A program made the translations under genes and the position numbers. The notes under the pieces were generated by a model, which saw only the letters and a program-made list of their open reading frames with translations, did not search any database and had not been told where the DNA came from. Of a stretch of DNA of 15,000 nt, positions 8,460-15,000 are shown piece after piece. Where the stretch lies: positions 86,632,741 to 86,647,740 of the forward strand of contig CM031611.1 in assembly GCA_018398815.1 (NCBI GenBank). Direction: 5' to 3'. Source of the DNA: Conus ventricosus. Lineage: Eukaryota > Mollusca > Gastropoda > Neogastropoda > Conidae. How positions within the stretch are numbered: the first letter of the stretch is position 1; every line of letters begins with the position of its first letter.

Positions 8460-10060
8460 ATGCTAAGAGGCCACAACTCGTTCTGGGATTAGAGGCACTT
8501 ATAGTTGATGCTCACAGTATAACAAGGTAACGGCATTAAAGGCAGCAGATTACCTTCGTATTGGCTTTGCTGTATTTTGGTAAAGGTCGCCTGCGTCTAG
8601 TTTTGTTGCATTTATGTGTTTCATGTTTGTTAATCTGAGGTTTTTATGCCGGGGGGTTCTACTATCTCTTCTCTGGGACTCTGGCGCTGTAGGCACATTT
8701 GGATACACTTGAAACAGACATGCTTTTTTAAAAATGAAAATAATTTAGTATTCTGTATCTTTTAAATTTTTCTTTTAATATTTCCGACTGTGCATCAATT
8801 AATAATCACCAAATGTACTAAGCGTTTATCAGTTCTTTTTTTTCTCAGTTGAATGGAGTTACGTCTTTAACGTTCTCCCATTCCTGCAACTGTTTATCCT
8901 TGTTTGACCTTAGGTCAATCCATAAACGTATTTTTCATGTTAAATAATCATCAAGCCTAACCCTGTGAAGGTGTAGCTCTTTAGACGCAGGTCTGCTGTT
9001 GGACTTCTACCCTCCACCCCCAACGTCAATTTTCTTATTTCCGTTCAAAATGATGATTAGGCTAAGCCGCTAGGTAGATCTTGGTTAGGTACTGCCATCA
9101 ATTGTACATTTCACTTTAGTTATTTTTGGATTATTTTTAATAACTTTGTCACTTGATCTTGCGAATGGCATCGTCATCTTACACAGCAGAATAAAATACC
9201 TTTAAGCGATTTTTTTACTGCGACACTCAAGATTAACAATTCCCTAAAGCGTCTGCCCTGCTTATAGGATATGTTGAATGATGGCGCACGTTTTCGTAAT
9301 TTTGATACTAAATGTGACTATAATATTGTTGCTCAATCAGCCTTGCTAAATTAGAGTTGCTAACAACATCAGAAACTCTCTTAACGAGATGTCAGAACTA
9401 GCTGTACATTGCTTCGCGGTCTGAGATAGAATAACAGTTTGTATTCATATAAAAGTTAGTTCGTATGACAATCTGTCTTTTAAATGCTACTTGAAAAGTA
9501 TGGGGCCTGCGCTTTTAACCAACTCACATCTAGGGGATAGCCAAAGCGATTTCCATACGCAAAAATTTAAGAGCTAACGCCTTTTGCTGCTGTTTAGGGC
9601 ACCTGTAGGCGGAGTTTCGGCGCTAGTTCTAAGTTTTAGGCTTCGCTCATTGCGATCCTTGAAAACGCCAAGATCTTCCCTTTCATCGCGGTTAGCCATA
9701 GATCAGAAATAGGTTTTAATAATATGTCTGCATTGTTAAGAAAAGATCTTACTTGCCTCAAGTTTTACTGTAATTTTCTTATAACTCGATTGCCGTATCC
9801 CAGATTCTGGACAACTGTTCTGGTTTGGTCTGTTGTTGAAGCGGTTCTATTTGAAGGTAGCCGAGCAGAGCCTGGCACTATCAAATCATCCGCTCCTAGG
9901 TCTGGAAATCTAACAGTAATGATTTGATCCCGCATCAATAGTAGATGGATTATTTGGAACAGTTATATTCACGTTTATTTCCTTTCACGCCACGGGGTTT
10001 TTTCTCAGTCGTTGTCTGAATGCGGGGGATCAAAGAAATCGAGCTATTATACTTGGACAT
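8460..10060 (-). pseudogene. Major capsid protein, double-jelly-roll type, heavily frame-broken
   Basis: The protein would form the icosahedral shell. No long frame survives, but ordered fragments match the pattern I know for Maverick capsid proteins. DLGADDLIVPGSARL is at 9902-9858, followed by residues around TVVQNLG. NERSLKLR lies near 9630. LKDRLSYELTF is at about 9486-9451, LARLIEQQY near 9340, and NPKITKVKCTIDGS at 9132-9091. The order and spacing are right for a single gene of about 530 codons. The proposed start is the Met at 10060 (MSKYNSSISLIP), which faces the plus-strand gene at 10099 across a 38-bp AT-rich spacer. The C-terminal limit near 8460 is approximate. Identification rests on memory of family conservation and has not been tested by alignment. 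Confidence 0.7.
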
Positions 10061-10098
10061 TTTTATAAAACAGAAATAAAATGTTATTATTTAAAAAC
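10061..10098. promoter_or_regulatory. Second 38-bp divergent spacer, presumed bidirectional promoter
   Basis: This AT-rich segment (4 G/C in 38) separates the proposed capsid start at 10060 from the plus-strand Met at 10099. It contains TTTTATAAAA, a TATA-like palindrome, and TTATTATTTAAAAAC. The length equals that of the divergent spacer at 2529-2566. The capsid start is provisional, so the exact equality may be chance. Confidence 0.4.
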
Positions 10099-11328
10099 AT
10101 GGCGGGAATTGGAGGTGAAGAGATTAGGATATTAGCGATCTTGGAGACGCCGACATGTGGTGAAAGAATTCTTTGACACGCATCCGTCTCGGAGCTATTC
10201 ATTGGAGGATGAAATAGCCGAAGGGCGCAAAGGCGTGAATTAACAGAAAGTAAATGTCAGATCGCATTATACCAAGTTTGGAATCTAGAAACTCCTGAAA
10301 TATATACCTGTGATTTTAGAACTAAAAGATAAATTTGTATTTTAGAACCGAACCAAGGAGAACTTGTTCCGTTAGTTTAAAACGAGACCCATCAATTTGT
10401 GAAAAATGGGTACAATTAAACAAAAGCTCAGTGCGAGCGAGCGGAATCGCCTTGGCTTTATCTGAACCAAAGTAGATGTGGAAGCAGTTGCTAAACTTCA
10501 AAACATACACAGAAAAAACTCCCGCAACAGAACCCCAAATATAGAACTTCAAGATTTAGGTCAAAACAGTAGACTGACAATCAATAAATACAATAGAAGA
10601 AATTCACTGAGAAGAAGAAAGCATTAAAATACTATAGATGATCGCCGCCCGTACAAGAAATAACAGCATATTTAACGGATTTAAAAATAACCAGAGGATG
10701 AATTAAAAAATATTTAGCAGAACTGGATGAACTAAATGAGCATTATAGAAAAAGAGAAAACAAAAACTCGCTGAGGCTGACGACGCCAACTTGGTGCGCG
10801 GATTGTTAAAGAAAGAATTAAACCAAAAGACTAAAATGAGTCTTAGTAAACAAAGATCCAGCAACAATATACAAGAGTTTGTCTACTACATGAACAATTC
10901 GAACTCCATGTGAGCTGAAATAAGAGAAACTATCCGAAGAATATCGTATATGAAAACACAACGCTAGCAGAAACGAATAAGAACACTGTTTAGAGAGCAG
11001 GGAGTCCACATTAGCAAGGGTTTATAACTGCTTTGGATTATGCAATAAAGTACGTTTGTGAGGGCTTTACGGGCGGTGGTGGAGGGCAAAGTTCAGTGCC
11101 TCCATCGCCATCTCCTGATAAATCATGGGTAAAAGCAGCTTGATCATCTTGCGAGTTTATTACAAAATTAGCCGGTAAAGCTATAGACTCTTTACCAGTA
11201 TATTAGGGAGTATCGTTAGCTGGCTTTTGTCTACTGCAAGCAAAGTAGTTGGCTTTATGGCCGAGCACTTATGGGCGTTAGTTCTCTTAATAGTTGGGTT
11301 ATTATTTAGTAAGATAAAGACCAAGTAA
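10099..11328 (+). pseudogene. Charged coiled-coil-like protein with C-terminal membrane anchor, frame-broken
   Basis: Of about 400 codons, several pieces can be read in shifting frames. It opens MAGIGGEEIRILAILETP at 10099. A charged helical stretch follows at about 10700-10910 (YLAELDELNEHYRKRE, then NLVRGLLKKELNQK). A Gly-rich linker with five consecutive Gly, GGGGGQSSVPPSPSPDKSW, lies near 11070. A final frame at 11209-11328 contains VGFMAEHLWALVLLIVGLLF and ends in KIKTK. The plan (helical body, Gly/Pro hinge, C-terminal membrane helix) is one I associate with a virion-module protein of Maverick elements; its precise role is unknown to me. The gene is divergent from the capsid gene and converges on the next, with hardly any gap. 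Confidence 0.65.
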
Positions 11329-11334
11329 TCCTAG

Positions 11335-12320
11335 GGCAGTTTAATCCAACAACAAGTGCTGTCTTTTCATATTCATGGTCATTATTTTTTACTTCACGGT
11401 CTTTGGACTTTGGCCTCAGGGATTGGATGACTTAATCTTGGTGTTTTTTTTATTGTTTGTAGTATTACTGGCCAGAATTTATGTCGTTTTTCCCAACTCT
11501 GTTCATTGCCTGCTATAAGAATTTCATTATTGTAGTTTATTATTGTACCTATCTGGAGTCTGAGGTCAGAAGGCAGCATGTATAAACCAGTGCCAACAGC
11601 AAAGTCTACTTTCGATCTTGCGTATTGTAAAACATTTTGGTACCTTTTATACTTGAAGGTAATTCAACTGTAGAATTAATGGCGTACCTCTAAATTTGCT
11701 AAGAATTGTTTTGTGTATCAATACCAGTAGAAGAATCAGTTATGCTCGATCTCGCTTGTGCTTGCGCACCTAGCAAACACCAAACGTAAGTACGAATAGA
11801 GTCGTTTATTCGTTCTATTCCCGCTTTAGTTAGGCCCTCAGATATGTCTAAGATAAATGTTGTCCACGCTGTTTTATGCTCTTGCTCTATGACCCGAGGT
11901 GAACACCTGTGCTGAGAGAAAGTGTGTAAGGAGATTCCAGTCATAGTTATATTTTCTGTGCACGCCCCAATAATAAGGGTGCCTAAGCCATGATTAAGAT
12001 CTGACTTTTGTCTAAATCTGTCTTAACATTAATATTGAATTCGTTACAGATCCTTTCAAAAGCCTTCATGTCTATTCTGTTGCTGAATGGATTAAACGGT
12101 TTGTCATTTGGCAATGGCGCTGCAGTTCAGTCAAAATACGTCTGAAGGTGTAATAAAAATGAATCTGTACACTGCCCTCACCAAAGGATCAGGATGATTT
12201 AAGTGATCAGCATACGACACTCCACACCCAGTTGATGCACAAAACACAGCAAAGTTTAACTGGTTCTGATAAAACTGCATCGGATGACTAAACCAACACT
12301 TTTGCGATGTAGTCTTTTTT
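11335..12320 (-). pseudogene. Conserved Maverick virion-type protein, C-terminal part, frame-broken
   Basis: This section is read leftward in three well-preserved blocks. The first, 12295-12161, is 45 uninterrupted codons starting WFSHPMQFYQNQLNFAVF and including TGCGVSYADHLNHPDP. The second, 11944-11699, includes AWTTFILDISEGLTKAGIER and NDSIRTYVWCLLGAQAQAR. The third, 11579-11394, has MLPSDLRLQIGTIINYNNEI. Near 11350 the frame reads HEYEKTALVVG and then ends. I recognise the pattern as a large conserved protein of Maverick-type elements but cannot say which structural role it has; it is not obviously the jelly-roll shell protein, which is assigned upstream. The N-terminus is lost in the homopolymer-rich stretch beyond 12320. 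Confidence 0.6.
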
Positions 12321-14070
12321 AATGGGGGGTTTAAATATCGGCTTAAGGGAGTTTCACTTTTTTATAAAATGTCATTTGGGTACACCAAGGGCAAAGTACT
12401 TTGGCTATTTTTTTAAAGATTGTATGGGGCCCCCAACAGTTTTTTTGCATTTTATATATTTAACCATCATTTTTATTTTTTTAAAAAAAAATGTTTGTAA
12501 AAATAACAACCCCCAAGACAGTCCTCCGTCTTTAGAACATTCATTAAATAACGATTGGGGAACCCAAAAGGGTCGCGTATAAAATATTAAAAAAGTTGAT
12601 GTTTAATATTGAACCAAAGGGGGAATAATAAGTTAAAAAAATTAAAGGGGGAACAACAAATTTTAAAAGCCATTTAACAAAAAACCTAGGGTTTTAATGG
12701 GTTTTTTGTTTTCACTAAAAAAGGGCAAGGAGAACTTAACATTACTCTCAAACTTAAAAATTGAAAAATCAAAAAAACAATGTTAACTTTCAAGCCTAAA
12801 GAAAAAATTTTAAATTTTTTTTAATAAAGGTAGTTTAAAATTTAAAGTTTTGGAACTGACAGTCAGGACACAAAAAAGGTTTTATTTTTGAACCGAAAAA
12901 AATATTTTTAGGGAAAAAAGGGCTCGATTTTAAAATTAAACCTTCATTTTTAAATTTTCTTTTGGAAGTAAGCACTGTTAAAACTTAAATGTTGGGGGCC
13001 CTAAACCCTTTTTTTAAGACCCTTTTCCTCAAAAAGCGGCTATTCCCGATTTTTAAAAATTTTAAAAATTCCCTAATTTTACATTTTAAAAAAAATTATT
13101 TTGGGGGGGTGGGATCTTTAAATATAAAGACAAAACAAAACGGGGGAATTTGTAAAATTGATAACCTGCACTTTGTTTGGAAATAAAAAAAAAGTTGTAC
13201 TAAAAATAATGTGGGGGGGCCAGAATTTTTCAATTCCCCATTCCCTGTGGGGTGTATAATTTTTGAAAAAAAAGCCCTTCCCGATTTGGGATTTTAAAAC
13301 CAGAAGGTTAGATAGCGTTTTTAAAAGGGTTTGGTACACTAAAGATGGTGTTTTATAAACCCCAAAGGGGTTGGAACAGAAAAAATTTTCCAAAAACTAA
13401 ACCTGCGAAATTTAAAGCAAAAAATTTGGCCATATGTTAAAAATATTTCAAAAACCCCCCAAAGGGATTTAAAAAACCTATTTAAAATGGAAATAAAATT
13501 TAAATTTCAAAAGGGCCCATTTACTTTTTTTCCCGCCAAAAATTTTCAAAAAATTAAACTCGGCCCTTACAAAAAGCCCTTTATGCCAGATAACAAAAGG
13601 GGGAAAAGAGAAATAAACCATATGGAAAAAAAACAGTACATCCTCCAAGGGGAAAGGGTTTTAAAAGATCCCTTTCTAAAAAATTTAAAATTCATTCCAA
13701 AAATTTAAAAATTAGGAACACGTTCAAAAAGAATTTAAAATTTCCTTCTTAAAAGAGGGAAGAGGAAGGGGGCTGGGGGCGTCAGGACGCCCTTTCAAAA
13801 AGGAATTCTAATTGGGCGGGAAAAATTAGACTTAAAAAAACAAAGTTACCGCGGGGGTCTTAATTTTTGGGGAGGATATTAAGGCCCATAACAACAAGCA
13901 ACAGAACCCAATTTTAGTCCTAAAAAAAACAATCTTACGGGAACAAAAATTGGTTTAAAACCTTACCTTTTTGCCCTTATGGGATTTTTTTTAAAACAAA
14001 CAATTTTTAAAACAAGACATGATAAAACAAAAACGGGATTAATTAATTTCTTTATAAAACAAGGAGCAGT
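12321..14070. other. Homopolymer-inflated, unreadable stretch
   Basis: Sequence texture changes abruptly: runs of A, T, G and C of length 4-9 occur every few bases, and TTTTAAA and CCCC/GGGG blocks abound. Open frames here (about 12322-12582, 12989-13186, 13393-13118, 13487-13708) translate to Phe/Lys/Asn/Gly-rich peptides without domain features. The N-terminal part of the preceding minus-strand gene, and perhaps a protease or minor capsid gene, should lie here but cannot be read. A perfect 7-bp stem with a 2-base loop (GGGCGTC, AG, GACGCCC) sits at 13777-13792. Confidence 0.6.
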
Positions 14071-14078
14071 TAAACTTT

Positions 14079-14675
14079 ATGCCCAAAAACCCCCCCTTGT
14101 TCTTTAATTTTGGGGGACAAACTGGTTGTGGGAAAACAATATTTATCCTCGACCTGTTACAAACAGTTTATCGTTATAATTTTGATCATATTGTGGTTTT
14201 CTGTCCAACACTTAAATGGAACAAAGCATATCATGATAGAAGGTTTATATGGGCTGATGATAACATATTTTTAGTTAATCCTAGCAATAAACTGAGTGAG
14301 TGTCTAGAACGCTTTTTTATATTGTTTGAAGGAACGCAGACACTATTTATTATAGATGACTGTTCAGCAGAAAGAGACATAGTTAAAAAGAGAAACACTT
14401 TGTCGAAACTAGCCTTTAGTGGAAGACATGCTGGGATAAGTGTGTGGATTTTATGCCAAAAATATAACTCAGTTTTAAAAGACTTTAGAGAACAGTTAAA
14501 GACTGTAGTTTTATTTCACATGAAAGACAGAGATGCATTTGATGAATGTTTGCGTGAAAATGACGTTATTGAAAATGATCAAGAAAAACATAGGATTAAG
14601 CAAAAACTAAAATCTGAAAGGTTTAGTAAATTAGTATTAAAAACGGATAATCCTACACAGTATGTTTGTTTGTAG
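14079..14675 (+). CDS. ATP: A32-like genome-packaging ATPase
   Basis: This 198-aa protein belongs to the FtsK/HerA-like packaging ATPases of Maverick elements and large DNA viruses, which pump DNA into the capsid. The Walker A loop GQTGCGKT is at residues 13-20. A strand HIVVFCPTLKWNKAY follows at about 37-51. Walker B is TLFIIDD at 88-94, and FSGRHAGISVWILCQ (113-127) supplies the conserved Arg and the sensor Gln. A further conserved-looking stretch is DFREQLKTVVLFH at about 135-147. The C-terminus is charged and ends PTQYVCL. The frame is clean, in contrast to the sequence just upstream. The Met at 14079 lies only 12 codons before Walker A and abuts noisy sequence with a run of seven C at about 14090, so the true start may be further upstream. 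Confidence 0.88.
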   Translation: MPKNPPLFFNFGGQTGCGKTIFILDLLQTVYRYNFDHIVVFCPTLKWNKAYHDRRFIWADDNIFLVNPSNKLSECLERFFILFEGTQTLFIIDDCSAERDIVKKRNTLSKLAFSGRHAGISVWILCQKYNSVLKDFREQLKTVVLFHMKDRDAFDECLRENDVIENDQEKHRIKQKLKSERFSKLVLKTDNPTQYVCL

Positions 14676-14712
14676 ATAATCGTTATTTTGGGTTATTGAA
14701 GTCTTACTTATC

Positions 14713-14797
14713 AGAGAACAGGAAAAGGGCATTCTGGAGACGCCCGGTCGAAACTGGTTGAGACCGGGGGAGCCAGAATGCCCTTTTCCTGTTCTCT
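14713..14797. terminator. Long stem-loop 1 downstream of the ATPase gene
   Basis: The outer arms at 14713-14737 and 14773-14797 are perfect 25-bp reverse complements (AGAGAACAGGAAAAGGGCAT... against ...ATGCCCTTTTCCTGTTCTCT). After a small internal loop, a second 7-bp stem, CCCGGTC (14743-14749) with GACCGGG (14762-14768), closes a 12-base apical loop. It lies 38 bp after the ATPase stop. Possible roles are transcript 3'-end formation, as for hairpin-directed ends in some giant viruses, or a small foldback element; position favours the former. Confidence 0.6.
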
Positions 14798-14900
14798 AGT
14801 TTCATTTTAAATTGTATAATCTCCAAAAAAAATTTGCCAGTACTGAAAAAGCTTTTTAAGCGAAAATGTTATTGGAGATTATACAATTTACAATGAAACT
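14798..14900. repeat. Long stem-loop 2, directly abutting stem-loop 1
   Basis: The arms at 14798-14826 and 14872-14900 pair over 29 bp with a single mismatch (AGTTTCATTTTAAATTGTAT... against ...ATACAATTTACAATGAAACT). The 45-base loop contains the 12-bp palindrome AAAAAGCTTTTT at 14846-14857. There is no gap between this stem-loop and the preceding one. It differs from its neighbour by being AT-rich. It could belong to a gene arriving from the right, or be a MITE-like foldback. Confidence 0.6.
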
Positions 14901-14940
14901 GTTTACTTCTGTGTTTGTTATTTTACTCCAAGTATTTATG

Positions 14941-15000
<60 letters not shown>
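14901..15000. repeat. TA microsatellite at the window edge
   Basis: After about 35 bases of unremarkable sequence, a TA dinucleotide run starts near 14941 and continues to the last base, interrupted by one TT step at 14961-14962. Its full length is not visible. No gene is seen in it. Confidence 0.95.

Larger units (their letters stand above)
1030..15000. mobile_element. Maverick/Polinton (adintovirus-like) element, right end not in window
   Basis: Four hallmark genes occur together: D,D(35)E integrase (3233-4184), protein-primed-type family B polymerase (4524 to about 8350, minus), double-jelly-roll-type capsid protein (about 8460-10060, minus) and A32-like packaging ATPase (14079-14675). 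Around them lie small basic, membrane and coiled-coil proteins. That combination defines Maverick/Polinton elements, and the roughly 14 kb visible fits the usual 15-20 kb size. The left limit is set by the composition change and tandem array; the right limit is unknown. No adenovirus-like protease was found, though it could lie in the unreadable 12320-14070 stretch or beyond the edge. Reading frames are broken in many places, so this copy as assembled could not make all its proteins. How much of that is assembly error is unresolved. Confidence 0.85.

Noticed and set aside
9724..9927. Plus-strand 67-codon frame
   Set aside because: It is the shadow of the capsid segment containing DLGADDLIVPGSARL on the other strand.
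12322..13708. Frames of 65-91 codons on both strands
   Set aside because: They fall in homopolymer-inflated sequence; Phe/Lys/Asn/Gly-rich translations are what such runs produce.
1..15000. CRISPR array, tRNA or rRNA genes
   Set aside because: No regularly spaced repeats with unique spacers and no recognisable tRNA or rRNA signatures were seen; the tandem array at 1036-1300 has no spacers.

Overview
The window looks like a scaffold from an invertebrate animal genome (perhaps aquatic; the host is not identified). It carries a large part of a Maverick/Polinton-type element, the virus-like self-synthesising transposons also described as adintoviruses. The host call rests on the left flank: GC-richer DNA with a 30-bp minisatellite, a 62-bp AC microsatellite and GA/GACA tracts, and no convincing gene. 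The element call rests on four hallmark genes: a D,D(35)E integrase, a protein-primed-type family B DNA polymerase, a double-jelly-roll-type major capsid protein and an A32-like packaging ATPase. Several small membrane proteins of the kind that accompany them are also present.

Layout. 1-1020: host-like repeats. About 1036-1300: a degenerate AT-rich array built on AAGTTCTTAATTAAG-like units, a candidate left terminal region. 1323-2528, minus strand: a small Cys-rich frame, a 149-aa basic/membrane protein and a frameshifted protein of about 150 aa. A 38-bp, almost pure A/T spacer separates these from plus-strand genes: a 76-aa membrane protein, a frameshifted two-membrane-segment protein, the integrase (two frameshifts) and an 85-aa helical orphan. 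4524 to about 8350, minus: the polymerase, whose C-terminal 108 codons are intact and whose remainder is riddled with indels. About 8460-10060, minus: the major capsid protein, also riddled. 10099-11328, plus: a charged, coiled-coil-like protein with a C-terminal membrane anchor. About 11335-12320, minus: a conserved virion-type protein, converging on the previous gene. 12320-14070: homopolymer-inflated sequence with nothing readable. 14079-14675, plus: the intact ATPase, followed by two abutting perfect or near-perfect stem-loops and a TA microsatellite at the window edge. The right terminus and any adenovirus-like protease are not seen.

How the genes fit together: polymerase and integrase would copy and insert the element, while capsid protein, packaging ATPase and the small membrane or basic proteins would form a virion. 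The encoded set is therefore that of an endogenous virus rather than a simple transposon.

Quality. The damage is patchy. 1500-4850 is clean apart from four isolated frameshifts, each consistent with one missing base. From 4860 frames break every few codons, improving after about 10700. 12320-14070 has stretched homopolymers. 14079-14675 is clean again. This suggests unpolished long-read consensus in a repetitive element more than uniform evolutionary decay, but that is inference. Family assignments were made by eye from remembered conservation patterns, without a search.
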